In this document: positions 41,754-50,196 of the stretch, piece after piece
Position numbering within the stretch: position 1 is the stretch's first letter
How the letters are laid out: every line of letters begins with the position of its first letter
DNA from: Bradyrhizobium manausense
GTDB taxonomy: Bacteria > Pseudomonadota > Alphaproteobacteria > Rhizobiales > Xanthobacteraceae
DNA length: 64,000 nt
Reading direction: 5' to 3'
Assembly: GCF_018130615.1 (NCBI RefSeq)
Contig: NZ_JAFCKB010000003.1
Location: 372,001 to 436,000 of the forward strand
Notes under the pieces: model-generated
Database searches by the model: none
The model's input: only the letters and a program-made list of their open reading frames with translations
What the model was told of the DNA's origin: nothing
Translations under genes and position numbers: made by a program

Positions 41754-43292
41754 CTAAATTCCCAGTTTCTGAATCTTGTGCGTGCCCCGCGCCAGCGAGA
41801 CGTGTTTGGTTTCCATGTAGAAGTCGAACGAATAGTCGCCGCCGTCGCGGCCGATGCCCGAGGCCTTCATGCCACCGAACGGCGTCGGCAGATGGCGGAC
41901 GTTCTCCGAATTCAGCCAGATCATGCCGGCCTCCAGCGCATCGGCAACGCGCAGCGCGCGGCCGACGTCGTTGGTCCAGACATAGCCGGTGAGGCCATAG
42001 CGGATGTCGTTGGCGATCTCGACAGCGTCGTTTTCGTCCTTGAAGGGCAGCACCGTGAGGAATGGGCCGAACACTTCTTCCTGCGCCACGCGCATCTTGC
42101 CGTGTGCGCCGGTCACCAGCGTCGGCTCGACATAATGTCCGCCGCCCGGGCCGTCATAGGCCTTGCCGCCGACCGCGATCGTAGCGCCATCCTGCCGCGC
42201 GACGTCGAAATAGGAGCAGACTTTTGCGTGATGGCGTTCGTGGATCAGCGGCCCGATCTCGGTGGCGGGATCGAGGGGATGGCCGACCTTCAGCGCCTTC
42301 ACGCGCGCGGTCAGCTTCTCCACGAACTTTTCAGCGATGTTCTGCTGGACCAGCAGGCGGCTGGACGAGGTGCAACGCTCGCCGTTGAGCGAGTAGATCA
42401 TGAACACGACGGCGTCGAGCGCGCGGTCGAGATCGGCGTCGTCGAATACGATCACCGGGTTCTTGCCGCCGAGCTCGAAATGCACGCGCTTCAGGGTTGG
42501 TGCGCCCTGAACCATGATCGCCGAACCCGTCGCGCTTTCGCCGACGAAGCCGATCGCCTTGATGGCGGGATGCTCGGTCAGCGCCTTGCCGGCCTCTTCA
42601 CCGAACCCGTGGACGGTGTTGAGCACGCCGTCGGGCACGCCGGCTTCCTTGACGAGCCTTGCGAGAATGGCGGCCGTCACCGGCGACCACTCGGCCGGCT
42701 TGTGCACGACGGTGCAGCCGGCGGCCAGCGCGGGGGCTATTTTCCATGTCGACAGCATGAACGGCGTGTTCCACGGCGTGATCACGCCGACGGGACCGAT
42801 CGGCACGCGCGTCGAGATGTTCCAATGCTCGTCGCTCGGCGTGTTGAGGCCGTCACGCGCCTCGGCGCATTTGTCGGCGAAGAAGCGGAAGTTCTCGGCG
42901 GCGCGAATCGCAGCCTTGGCCATGAAGCGATAGGCCTGGCCGGTGTCGATGCATTCGAGCACGGCGATGTCGTCGGCATTGTCCTCGATGGCGTCGGCGA
43001 CGCGATGCAGCAGCTTGCGCCGCATCGCAGGCCCCATGTCACGCCAGGACTTGAAGGCGAGGGCGGCAGCGGTCGCCGCGGCGTCGATGTCCTCGGCGTT
43101 GCCGCGGGCGACGGTTGCGAGCGTTGCGCCGTCGACCGGCGATTTCGTCTCAAAGGTCTGGCCGGAGATCGACGGCACGATCTTGCCGCCGATCATGTGA
43201 CCGATGCCGTCCGCTTGCAGCTTCTTCAGCAGAGGTGCCGCGCGGTCGCGATTAGCCTGGAACACGTCGGCTTTCGGCGTGGGCTTATCCAT
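41754..43292 (-). CDS. hpaE: 5-Carboxymethyl-2-hydroxymuconate semialdehyde dehydrogenase
   Basis: A 512-residue aldehyde dehydrogenase that oxidises the ring-cleavage semialdehyde with NAD. Catalytic Cys307 in NGERCTSSSRLLVQ, general base Glu273 in FELGGKNPVIVF, oxyanion Asn175 in VITPWNTPFML, and the conserved EEVFGPFLTVLPF. The wording NGERCTSSS with KRVHFELGGKNP is the typical HpaE form. ATG 43292 follows GGAGG. It overlaps the end of hpaF by eight bases. Length is about 20 residues more than the enteric enzyme, added at the N terminus. Confidence 0.93.
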   Translation of the reverse strand: MDKPTPKADVFQANRDRAAPLLKKLQADGIGHMIGGKIVPSISGQTFETKSPVDGATLATVARGNAEDIDAAATAAALAFKSWRDMGPAMRRKLLHRVADAIEDNADDIAVLECIDTGQAYRFMAKAAIRAAENFRFFADKCAEARDGLNTPSDEHWNISTRVPIGPVGVITPWNTPFMLSTWKIAPALAAGCTVVHKPAEWSPVTAAILARLVKEAGVPDGVLNTVHGFGEEAGKALTEHPAIKAIGFVGESATGSAIMVQGAPTLKRVHFELGGKNPVIVFDDADLDRALDAVVFMIYSLNGERCTSSSRLLVQQNIAEKFVEKLTARVKALKVGHPLDPATEIGPLIHERHHAKVCSYFDVARQDGATIAVGGKAYDGPGGGHYVEPTLVTGAHGKMRVAQEEVFGPFLTVLPFKDENDAVEIANDIRYGLTGYVWTNDVGRALRVADALEAGMIWLNSENVRHLPTPFGGMKASGIGRDGGDYSFDFYMETKHVSLARGTHKIQKLGI

Positions 43293-43683
43293 TTGCAGCC
43301 TCCACTTTCAGGGCGTCGTGGATGTTGTTGCGCTTCCAGCTCGTGTCCTTGTCGTTGGTCTGCATGTCGAACGACAGAGCGAACTTGCTGGCGGCGAAGA
43401 CGGGATCGAGGTGTTTTGAGAGGGTCTGGAACACATGCTCGCCGGCCTTCTGGCGTGTCGGCAGGTCGCGGCCCTCGCCGATGCGCAGGACCATGTCGAG
43501 AAAGCCGTAGTCGTCTCTCGCATCCGCAATCGCATAATGCTCGCACCTGACGGCGCGGACACGAATGCCGCCAAGCGGGAAGATGCCGGTCTCGACGGCC
43601 GCCTTGCGCACGACCTCGCAGACGGCGGCGATGTCGAGCCGGCTGTCGAGATTGGCCGAATATTCGATCGTGAAATGCGGCAT
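43285..43683 (-). CDS. hpaF: 5-Carboxymethyl-2-hydroxymuconate delta-isomerase
   Basis: A 132-residue tautomerase-superfamily enzyme that isomerises the muconate product. The catalytic N-terminal proline is present (Met then Pro2, MPHFTIEYSANLDSRLDIAA). Further CHMI features are GIFPLGGIRVRAVRCEHYAI, with the active-site Arg, and LPTRQKAGEHVF. ATG 43683 follows GGGGAGTG. It overlaps hpaE by eight bases and follows hpaH by 31 bp. Confidence 0.9.
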   Translation of the reverse strand: MPHFTIEYSANLDSRLDIAAVCEVVRKAAVETGIFPLGGIRVRAVRCEHYAIADARDDYGFLDMVLRIGEGRDLPTRQKAGEHVFQTLSKHLDPVFAASKFALSFDMQTNDKDTSWKRNNIHDALKVEAANG

Positions 43684-43714
43684 GGCGGTTCACTCCCCGT
43701 GTCGTCTTATTGCT

Positions 43715-44521
43715 TTAGGCGAAGTAGCAGCTGACCGAGCCGTAGGCGCCATAATCGGCTTGAATTGTGTCGCCCTTGCGGGTCTCGATCGGACGGATGA
43801 AGGATCCCGCCAGCACGACCTGTCCGGGCTCCAGCGCAAGACCAAGCGGCGCGATCTTGTTGGCGAGCCAGGCGACCGCAGTCGCGGGATGATTGAGCAC
43901 GCCGGCGGCAAGCCCGGTCTCTTCCAGCTGGCCGTTCTTGAAGCACAGCGCGCCGATCCAGCGCAGATCGGCGTCGAGCGGACGGATCGGACGGCCCCCG
44001 AGCACGATGCCGGCATTCGCGGCATTGTCGGCGATGGTATCGTAGATCTTTCGTGTCGCCTTGGTGTTGGGATCGACGCGCTCGATGCGCGTATCCAGGA
44101 TCTCCAGTGCCGGCACGACGAAGTCGGTGGCGTTGAGCACGTCGAACATCGTGCAGTCGGGTCCTTCGAGCCGCTTGCTCATGACGAAGGCAAGCTCGGC
44201 CTCGACGCGGGTCGCGATGAAGCGTTCGGTCGGAATGATCCCGCCGTCGGCGAAAAACATGTCATCGAGCAGCACGCCGGAATCCGGCTCGTCGATGGCA
44301 AGCGCGCTCTGCATCGCCTTCGAGGTCAGGCCGATCTTGTGGCCTTTGACGAGGCGCCCCTCGGCGATCTTGATGTCGACCCATGCCTTCTGAATCGCGT
44401 AGGCGTTAGTGATGGTGATGTCGGGGAGATCCTGCGAGAGCTGCCGGATCTGCACGCGGGTCTTCTCCGCCTGGTGCAGACGCCTCGCGCAAGCTTGGAT
44501 ATCGTCGTTGGAAAGCGCCAT
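43715..44521 (-). CDS. hpaH: 2-Oxohepta-3-ene-1,7-dioate hydratase
   Basis: A 268-residue hydratase of the HpaH/MhpD (FAH-like) family that adds water to the dienol intermediate. Blocks: [65 protein letters not shown] (metal-binding Glu-x-Glu), [13 protein letters not shown] and [23 protein letters not shown] 44521 is the expected family start; a second in-frame ATG (44563) lies within the operator palindrome and lacks a ribosome-binding site. It is the first gene of the leftward hpa operon and is transcribed divergently from hpaR. Confidence 0.93.
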   Translation of the reverse strand: MALSNDDIQACARRLHQAEKTRVQIRQLSQDLPDITITNAYAIQKAWVDIKIAEGRLVKGHKIGLTSKAMQSALAIDEPDSGVLLDDMFFADGGIIPTERFIATRVEAELAFVMSKRLEGPDCTMFDVLNATDFVVPALEILDTRIERVDPNTKATRKIYDTIADNAANAGIVLGGRPIRPLDADLRWIGALCFKNGQLEETGLAAGVLNHPATAVAWLANKIAPLGLALEPGQVVLAGSFIRPIETRKGDTIQADYGAYGSVSCYFA

Positions 44522-44552
44522 TGGTGGTCTACCAAAATCGTGGTGCCGGGAA

Positions 44553-44581
44553 ATACTTAACATGTTAAATGAATGCGTCAA
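44553..44581 (-). promoter_or_regulatory. Candidate hpaH promoter with HpaR-type operator
   Basis: Reading the minus strand: -35 TTGACG (44581-44576), exact 17-base spacer, -10 AAGTAT (44558-44553). The 12-bp perfect palindrome TTAACATGTTAA (44557-44568) sits in the spacer and touches the -10. Such a position fits repression by the divergent MarR-family HpaR. The -10 match is poor (three of six), so the promoter call is tentative; the palindrome itself is certain. Confidence 0.55.
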
Positions 44582-44632
44582 ACGGAAATTGGCTTGCTGC
44601 ACTGCAAACGTTTTGCGGTCTGAAAGGGCGTC

Positions 44633-45151
44633 ATGACGAAGAGACCGGCCGATCCCGCCAGCGGAAACGCGCCTGCCGCGCGCCAGGTGCCGATGCGCGA
44701 CTTCTCGCGCTCGCTGCCGATGTCGCTGTTGAGGGCACGCGAAGCCGTGATGCGGCAATTTCGTCCCAATCTGCGCGAGCACGGGTTGACGGAACAGCAA
44801 TGGCGCATCCTGCGCGCGCTCGCCGCTATCGAGGCCGCCGAGGTCACGGAACTCGCGCGCACGGCCTTTCTCCTCGGACCGAGCCTGTCGCGTATCCTGC
44901 GTGATCTGGAGGCGCGCAACCTGATCGAGCGAAAGACGGCAAAGACGGACCAGCGCCGCAGCATGGTCTCGATCTCCAGGGAGGGCCTGAAGCTGATGGC
45001 CTCCGTCGCGCCGTCCTCGGAGGCGATCTATGCCGAGATCACGCAGCGGTTTGGCGCGCGCAAGCTCGCCGAGTTGCAGGAGATGCTCGGTGAGCTCGAA
45101 CAGAGTCTCGCAGGGCTCGGTGCGGGCAACGCGGCAGGTGCCGAGGAGTGA
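44633..45151 (+). CDS. hpaR: Homoprotocatechuate operon regulator HpaR (MarR family)
   Basis: A 172-residue winged-helix repressor. MarR core: LTEQQWRILRALAAIEAAEV; recognition helix region LLGPSLSRILRDLEARNLIE; wing RKTAKTDQRRSMVSISREG, with the DxRR(S) motif; and dimerisation helices at both ends. The phrases MPMSLLRAREAVM, HGLTEQQWR and FLLGPSLSRIL are HpaR-like. An N-terminal extension of about 25 residues precedes the usual start. It is encoded divergently from hpaH with the TTAACATGTTAA palindrome between them; the expected inducer is 4-hydroxyphenylacetate or homoprotocatechuate. Confidence 0.9.
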   Translation: MTKRPADPASGNAPAARQVPMRDFSRSLPMSLLRAREAVMRQFRPNLREHGLTEQQWRILRALAAIEAAEVTELARTAFLLGPSLSRILRDLEARNLIERKTAKTDQRRSMVSISREGLKLMASVAPSSEAIYAEITQRFGARKLAELQEMLGELEQSLAGLGAGNAAGAEE

Positions 45152-45489
45152 AAGCAGATATGCGCGAGCGCGCGGCAACGGCCACGGACATCTCCGGCCT
45201 TTTTCGCTCAAAGGCGCTGATTCCCGGCGATACCGAGTGAAAAATCCGGCCTGAGCGCGCGAAAATGGCATCCCCTTGCCGGATGACATCCGGGCGGCGA
45301 TAGTGACTGTCGCCCGTGAGGCAGGCGTCAGCAAACCACTATCCAGTGGGTGACCGCATAGGTCTTGCGCCATTGCAAGCATAGCGCGGCGCTCCGGTTC
45401 GGGGTAACAGCGAGGCCGAACTGTCGCGGCGCGCGGCGCGATGGCGAAGGTCCAACAACACGGTCCAAACAACAAAGAAGGAAGGCAAC
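45152..45489 (+). other. Intergenic region upstream of the aldolase gene
   Basis: A 338-bp gap between hpaR and the HpaI-like aldolase. No gene, repeat copy or clear operator is visible; it is long enough to hold an independent promoter for the aldolase-dehydratase pair. No copy of TTAACATGTTAA occurs here. Confidence 0.5.
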
Positions 45490-46266
45490 GTGGCGAACAA
45501 GGTCAAGGAAATCTGGAAGTCGGGCAAGGCCGTGGTCAACGCGTGGCTGGCGATCCCCTCCGGCTTCTCGGCAGAGATGATCGCACAATGCGGCTTCGAC
45601 AGCGTCACCGTCGACATGCAGCACGGCGTCCAGGACTATCTGTCGATGGTGCAGTGCTTCCAGGCCATGGACAAGCATCCGGTGACCCCGATGGTCCGCG
45701 TGCCCTGGAACGAGCCCGGCATTATCGGCAAGGTGCTCGACGGCGGCGCCTATGGCGTGATCTGCCCGATGGTCAATACGCCGGAGGAAGCCAGGAACCT
45801 CGTTTCCTATTCGAAATATCCGCCGCAGGGCGTCCGCTCCAACGGCCCGATCCGCGCCGGCATGTACGGCACCGCGGGCTCCTACCAGAAGACCGCGAAT
45901 GCCGATACCATCCTGCTGCCGATGATGGAGACGAGGACCGCGGTCGAGAACATGGAAGCGATCCTCGACGTTGAGGGCATCGACGGCGTCTATGTCGGCC
46001 CGTCCGACCTCGGCTTCTCTTATGGCCTCGAGCCGAAGCTCGACCGCTCGGAGCCCGAGATCCTCGCGATCTACGAGAAGATCATCAAGGAGTGCGGCAA
46101 GCGCGGCCTCAACCCAGGCATCCATTGCAGCGGCGCCGAAGGCGCTGCGCGCGCCATCAACATGGGCTTCAAGCTGGTGACCCTCTCGAACGAGGTCGGC
46201 CTGATGACGACCTATGCCAAGATGCAGGTGAATGCGACCCGCAAGGACGCGGGCGGCAAGGCCTGA
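45490..46266 (+). CDS. hpaI: HpcH/HpaI aldolase family protein (probable HpaI)
   Basis: A 258-residue class II pyruvate aldolase. Catalytic His45 in VDMQHGVQDY (E. coli HpaI also His45), Arg70 in MVRVPWNEPG, metal ligands Glu147 in LLPMMETRTAVEN and Asp173 in VGPSDLGFSYG. In the hpa pathway HpaI cleaves 4-hydroxy-2-oxoheptane-1,7-dioate into pyruvate and succinic semialdehyde. GTG 45490 follows GAAGGAAGG. The motif VDMQHG differs from IDGEHA of enteric HpaI, and the next gene is a UxaA-family dehydratase, so an alternative role as a keto-deoxy-sugar-acid (GarL-like) aldolase is possible. Confidence 0.78.
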   Translation: MANKVKEIWKSGKAVVNAWLAIPSGFSAEMIAQCGFDSVTVDMQHGVQDYLSMVQCFQAMDKHPVTPMVRVPWNEPGIIGKVLDGGAYGVICPMVNTPEEARNLVSYSKYPPQGVRSNGPIRAGMYGTAGSYQKTANADTILLPMMETRTAVENMEAILDVEGIDGVYVGPSDLGFSYGLEPKLDRSEPEILAIYEKIIKECGKRGLNPGIHCSGAEGAARAINMGFKLVTLSNEVGLMTTYAKMQVNATRKDAGGKA

Positions 46267-46274
46267 GCTCTCTC

Positions 46275-46419
46275 CTAACCCTCTCCCCGTTCTTACGGGG
46301 AGAGGGTTAGGGTGAGGGGCTTCTCTCAACACGAACAAATCTAACGATCGAGCGCGCGGCTCGCCCCTCACCCGGATCGCTGCGCGATCCGACCTCTCCC
46401 CGTAAGAACGGGGAGAGGT
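46275..46419. repeat. CTCTCCCCGT-type inverted repeat element
   Basis: First hairpin 46275-46310: CTAACCCTCTCCCCGT, loop TCTT, perfect 16-base complement. Second hairpin 46393-46418: CCTCTCCCCGT, loop AAGA, ACGGGGAGAGG. Between them CCGGATCG/CGATCCG form another small stem. It fills the gap between the aldolase and dehydratase genes and could attenuate transcription between them. Confidence 0.88.
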
Positions 46420-46443
46420 GAAGTAAGACCCAAGGAGATACCC

Positions 46444-47967
46444 ATGACCATCAGCCCCGTCATCCGCCTGCATCCCGCCGACGGCGTGCTGATCGCGCGC
46501 GCGAGCCTGCCGCCAGGAACGGTGGTGGCCGACGGCGTGACCACGATCGAGCGCATTCCCTCCGGCCACAAGGTCGCGATCAAGCCGTTTGCCGTGGGCG
46601 AACCCGTCATCCGCTACGGCCAGATCATCGGCTTTGCGACCCAAGCCATCGCGCCGGGCCAGCACGTGCACGTGCAGAACATCGGCATGGGCGATTTCGC
46701 CAAGGACTACGCCTATTGCGCCGACGTCAAGCCGACGCCGAATTTCGATCTGCCGGCAACCTTCGAAGGCATCCGCCGTCCCGACGGCCGCGTCGCCACG
46801 CGCAACTATATCGGCATCCTCACCTCGGTGAATTGCAGCGCGCATGTCGCAAGCCTCGTCGCCGACGTCTTCAAGAAGAACCCGTTCACCGGCGACAATC
46901 CGCTGGCCGAATTCCCGAACGTCGATGGCGTGGTTGCGCTGACCCACAAGACCGGCTGCGGCATGACGCAGAATGAGCCGCTCGCGCTGCTTCGCCGCAC
47001 CCTTGGCGGCTATGCGCGGCACGTCAATTTCTCCCACGTCATCGTGCTTGGGCTGGGCTGCGAGGTGAACCAGATCGGCGGGCTCATGGAAGAGCAGAAG
47101 CTCGCCGGCCGGCTGCGCGCGATGGACATCCAGGAGGTCGGCGGCACCCGCAAGACGGTGGAAGCCGGCATTGCCTTCGTGCGCGAGGCGCTGGCTGACG
47201 CCAACAAGGTCAAGCGCGAGAGCGTGCCCGCGAGCGAGCTCACCGTGGCGCTGCAATGCGGCGGCTCGGACGGCTATTCCGGCGTGTCGGCCAATCCGGC
47301 GCTGGGGGCGGCGAGCGATCTGATCGTCCGTCACGGCGGCACCGTGATCCTGTCGGAGACGCCCGAGACCTACGGCGCCGAGCATCTCTTGACGCGCCGC
47401 GCCGTCAGCCGCGAGGTCGGCGAGAAGCTCGTCGATCTCATGCGCTGGTGGGACGAGTACACCGAGCGCGAGGGCGCCGAGATGAACGCCAATCCGAGCC
47501 CCGGCAACAAGGCCGGCGGCCTCACCACCATTCTGGAAAAGTCGCTCGGCGCGATGGCCAAGGCCGGCACCACCAACCTTGTCGAGGTGCTGCGCTATGC
47601 CGAGCCGATCACCAAGAAGGGTTTTGTCTTCATGGACACGCCCGGCTACGACCCCGTCGCCGCAACGGGGCAGGTCGCCGGCGGCGCCAATTTGGTCTGC
47701 TTCACCACCGGCCGCGGCAGCGTGTTCGGCTGCAAGCCAGCGCCCTCCATCAAGCTCGCCACCAACACGCCCATGTATAAGCGCATGGAAGAGGACATGG
47801 ACGTCAATTGCGGCACCATCCTCGAAGGCGAGGAGAGCGTCCAGCAATGCGGCGAGCGCATCTTCGATCTCATCCTGAAGACCGCCTCGGGACAGCCGAC
47901 CAAGAGCGAGAGCTTCGATTTCGGCGGTGCCGAGTTCGCGCCCTGGGTGCTCGGCGCGACGATGTGA
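46444..47967 (+). CDS. UxaA family hydrolase (altronate/galactarate dehydratase-like)
   Basis: A 507-residue sugar-acid dehydratase-like protein. N-terminal SAF domain (about residues 10-90: GVLIARASLPPGTVV, IPSGHKVAIKPFAVGEPV), then the large C-terminal domain of UxaA/GarD (GIRRPDGRVATRNYIGILTS, VALTHKTGCGM, VIVLGLGCEVNQIGGLMEEQ, LQCGGSDGYSGVSANPALGA, MNANPSPGNKAGGLTTILEK, CFTTGRGSVFGCKPAPSIKL). Conserved Cys/His residues suit Fe binding as in these dehydratases. Full family length. ATG 46444 follows CAAGGAGA. It follows the HpaI-like aldolase across a repeat. The same dehydratase plus aldolase pair occurs in galactarate breakdown (GarD plus GarL). Confidence 0.9.
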   Translation: MTISPVIRLHPADGVLIARASLPPGTVVADGVTTIERIPSGHKVAIKPFAVGEPVIRYGQIIGFATQAIAPGQHVHVQNIGMGDFAKDYAYCADVKPTPNFDLPATFEGIRRPDGRVATRNYIGILTSVNCSAHVASLVADVFKKNPFTGDNPLAEFPNVDGVVALTHKTGCGMTQNEPLALLRRTLGGYARHVNFSHVIVLGLGCEVNQIGGLMEEQKLAGRLRAMDIQEVGGTRKTVEAGIAFVREALADANKVKRESVPASELTVALQCGGSDGYSGVSANPALGAASDLIVRHGGTVILSETPETYGAEHLLTRRAVSREVGEKLVDLMRWWDEYTEREGAEMNANPSPGNKAGGLTTILEKSLGAMAKAGTTNLVEVLRYAEPITKKGFVFMDTPGYDPVAATGQVAGGANLVCFTTGRGSVFGCKPAPSIKLATNTPMYKRMEEDMDVNCGTILEGEESVQQCGERIFDLILKTASGQPTKSESFDFGGAEFAPWVLGATM

Positions 47968-48038
47968 TCGCGCCTGGCGCCGAGGTTTACGAGCAGAATC
48001 GCAAATGCGTCCGATTGGCGGTGATGTGCCGATCGTTC

Positions 48039-48054
48039 GTTACGTAATGTTACG
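48039..48054. promoter_or_regulatory. GTTACG direct repeats with TTACGTAA palindrome upstream of the PAS gene
   Basis: GTTACG at 48039-48044 and 48049-48054 are spaced ten bases, one helical turn, and TTACGTAA (48040-48047) is a perfect 8-bp palindrome. They lie 120 bp before the PAS gene. A short regulatory site is possible; chance cannot be excluded. Confidence 0.22.
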
Positions 48055-48129
48055 GAGGCGAAGGCCTCTCGCAAGGAAGCCTCGGATTACACCTGGTTAA
48101 CACTGTTGCCGTAGACAGGAGAGTGATGC

Positions 48130-48149
48130 GGTCCGCAACGGTGCGGACC
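48130..48149 (+). other. Short leader hairpin before the PAS gene
   Basis: GGTCCGC (48130-48136), loop AACGGT, GCGGACC (48143-48149), 24 bases before the start codon. There is no T-run. It may be a 5'-leader stem; no riboswitch class is recognised. Confidence 0.3.
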
Positions 48150-48173
48150 GGCCTTTATCCGAGGACCGAACCG

Positions 48174-48692
48174 ATGCAAGCGATACGTCCCACTGGGGTG
48201 GAAAATCTCCTCGGTGAGGAGGAGCTGATCGTATCGAAGACCGATCTCAAGGGCCGCATCACCTACGCCAACGACATTTTCCTGCGCATGGCGAAGTACT
48301 CCCGGAAGGAGCTGATGGGCGCGCCCCACAGCCTGATCCGCCATCCCGACATGCCGCGCGCCGTCTTCAAGCTGCTGTGGGACACGCTCCAGTCCAAGCA
48401 GGAGATATTCGCCTACGTCGTCAATCTGGCGAAGGACGGCAGCCATTACTGGGTGTTTGCCCACGTCACGCCGACCTTCGACGAGCGCGGCAACATCGTC
48501 GGCTATCACTCCAACCGTCGCAAGCCGGATCCCGTGCAGATCGAGCGCATCAAGCCGATCTACAAGACGCTGTGCGCCGAAGAGGCGCGGCACGCCAATG
48601 CCAAAGAGGGCATGCACGCAAGCTTCGACGCGATGGTCGGACTATTGAAGCAACAAGGTGTCGGTTACGATGAATTTGTGCTCTCTCTCTAA
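48174..48692 (+). CDS. PAS domain protein, Aer/CetB-like redox sensor
   Basis: A 172-residue soluble protein made of one PAS domain (about 15-125) and a helical tail. The wording [40 protein letters not shown] and [15 protein letters not shown] is typical of the N-terminal PAS domain of Aer, which binds FAD and reads redox state. ATG 48174 follows GAGGA (48161-48165). Its end overlaps the next gene, a chemoreceptor without an evident ligand domain, by 23 bases, so the two are co-translated. By analogy with Campylobacter CetB/CetA, I infer it is the sensor subunit of a bipartite energy-taxis receptor. Confidence 0.85.
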   Translation: MQAIRPTGVENLLGEEELIVSKTDLKGRITYANDIFLRMAKYSRKELMGAPHSLIRHPDMPRAVFKLLWDTLQSKQEIFAYVVNLAKDGSHYWVFAHVTPTFDERGNIVGYHSNRRKPDPVQIERIKPIYKTLCAEEARHANAKEGMHASFDAMVGLLKQQGVGYDEFVLSL

Positions 48693-49974
48693 GGCGCAGG
48701 GAGCGACCGCGCTCTCGTGCGGTCTTGCCGTCGTTGCGTTCGTCCTCTCGCTTCTCGGTGTGGCCGGAGTCCCCGCTGCGGCATTGCTTGGCGCGACCGT
48801 CATGCTGCTCGGCTACGCCGTCTGGTGCCAGCATCGCACCGCGGTGGCCGTCGATGAGGTCGCCGACACCTGCCGCAAGGCAGCGCGCGGCGATCTCGAG
48901 GCGCGCATCCTGAGCGAGCGGCAGGCCGGGCGGATCGGGGCGATCCAGAAGTCCGTCAACGACATGCTCGACATCACCGACGCATATTTGCGCGAGGCCT
49001 CGGCGTCGATGGACTATGCCAGCCGCGGCAGGTATTTCCGCAAGATCCTCGCGCGCGGATTGCCAGGCTCGTTCCGCCGTTCGGCTGTCGTCATCAATTC
49101 CGGCACCGACAGTCTCGGCCGTCGCGTGGTCGAAATCGCGGATCTCGCAAAACAGTTCGGCACGCATCTCGACGGAGTTGCTGGCACGCTGATGGGCGCG
49201 GCGACCGATCTCGAATCCGACGCCGGCCAGATGGCGGCGGCGGCCGAAAAGACCAGCCGCCAGACCTCTGGCGTGCTCAGCGCCTCTGACCAGGCCTCGC
49301 GCAACGTCGCGACCGTCGCCAGCGCCGCGGAGCAGCTCGCATCCTCGATTGCCGAGATCAACCGTCAGGTCGCCGGCTCGACCACGAGCACCGGCCGCGC
49401 CGTGAACGAAGCCAATCGCGCCGGCAGCGAGATCCGCACGCTGGCGGAGGCGGCGATGCAGATCGGTGACGTCGTCAAGCTGATCAGCGAGATCGCCTCG
49501 CAGACCAACCTGCTGGCGCTCAACGCCACCATCGAGGCGGCGCGGGCAGGGGAGGCCGGCCGCGGCTTCGCGGTCGTGGCCTCCGAGGTCAAGAGCCTCG
49601 CCAACCAGACCGCGAAGGCGACCGAGGAGATCAGCGCCAAGGTCGGCGAGATGCAGCAATCGACCACCAACTCGGTCGCGGCAGTCGAGGCGATCGCGCA
49701 GACCATCGCCGAGATCAACGGCATCACGGCCTCGATCGCGACGTCGATCGAGCAGCAGGGCCTTGCCACCCGCGAGATCGCCCGCAGCGTCCAGGAAGCC
49801 TCGGCCGGCACTTTGCAGGTGTCCTCCAACGTCACCGGCATCAGCGAGGCCGCCGCCGACACGGGCCGCGTCGCCGGCCGGGTCAACAGCGCTTCCGAGC
49901 GCGTGCATGGCGAGGTCGAGACGCTCCGCCGCGAGGTGACGCAATTTTTGCAGCGGCTGACCTCGGCGGCGTAG
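48670..49974 (+). CDS. Chemoreceptor signalling protein without sensor domain (CetA-like)
   Basis: A 434-residue MCP. The N terminus is a hydrophobic hairpin (about 12-55: [39 protein letters not shown]) with almost no periplasmic loop, followed by a HAMP-like linker and an unusual block [20 protein letters not shown] that is shared with PAS-linked chemoreceptors. The signalling domain has tip [20 protein letters not shown] and [20 protein letters not shown]. There is no CheR tether. ATG 48670 lies inside the PAS gene; GTG 48658 in the same frame is an alternative. The missing sensor is presumably supplied by the overlapping PAS protein. Confidence 0.88.
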   Translation: MNLCSLSKAQGATALSCGLAVVAFVLSLLGVAGVPAAALLGATVMLLGYAVWCQHRTAVAVDEVADTCRKAARGDLEARILSERQAGRIGAIQKSVNDMLDITDAYLREASASMDYASRGRYFRKILARGLPGSFRRSAVVINSGTDSLGRRVVEIADLAKQFGTHLDGVAGTLMGAATDLESDAGQMAAAAEKTSRQTSGVLSASDQASRNVATVASAAEQLASSIAEINRQVAGSTTSTGRAVNEANRAGSEIRTLAEAAMQIGDVVKLISEIASQTNLLALNATIEAARAGEAGRGFAVVASEVKSLANQTAKATEEISAKVGEMQQSTTNSVAAVEAIAQTIAEINGITASIATSIEQQGLATREIARSVQEASAGTLQVSSNVTGISEAAADTGRVAGRVNSASERVHGEVETLRREVTQFLQRLTSAA

Positions 49975-49989
49975 GGCTCGCCCACCGCT

Positions 49990-50102
49990 GTCGTCCCGGA
50001 CAAGCGTGCCCTAAAGCGCGCGCCGATCCGGGACGACGAGCGTGGGACGAGCACGGCGTAACCACACTCTCAGTCATTGTCCCGACAAAACCGGGACGAC
50101 CG
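49990..50102. repeat. Degenerate GTCGTCCCGG-type palindromic repeat (copy 6)
   Basis: GTCGTCCCGG at 49990 pairs with CCGGGACGAC near 50028-50037, giving an inner hairpin; a second half, ATTGTCCCGACAAAACCGGG, ends at about 50100. It lacks the TTCGCCAAAC core of copies 2, 3 and 5. Confidence 0.65.
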
Positions 50103-50196
50103 GGATACTTCCTAGGCACGGTCTGCCCGTTGTTAGTGCTTGATCGCGCTGACATCAGGTGTTCTGCTCAAAAAAGCTGCTGGAGCACCGTACCCC

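Noticed and set aside
45328-47847. An 839-codon minus-strand open frame over the aldolase and dehydratase
   Set aside because: Shadow of high-GC coding DNA; it runs through an intergenic repeat and carries His/Arg/Gly-rich low-complexity sequence.
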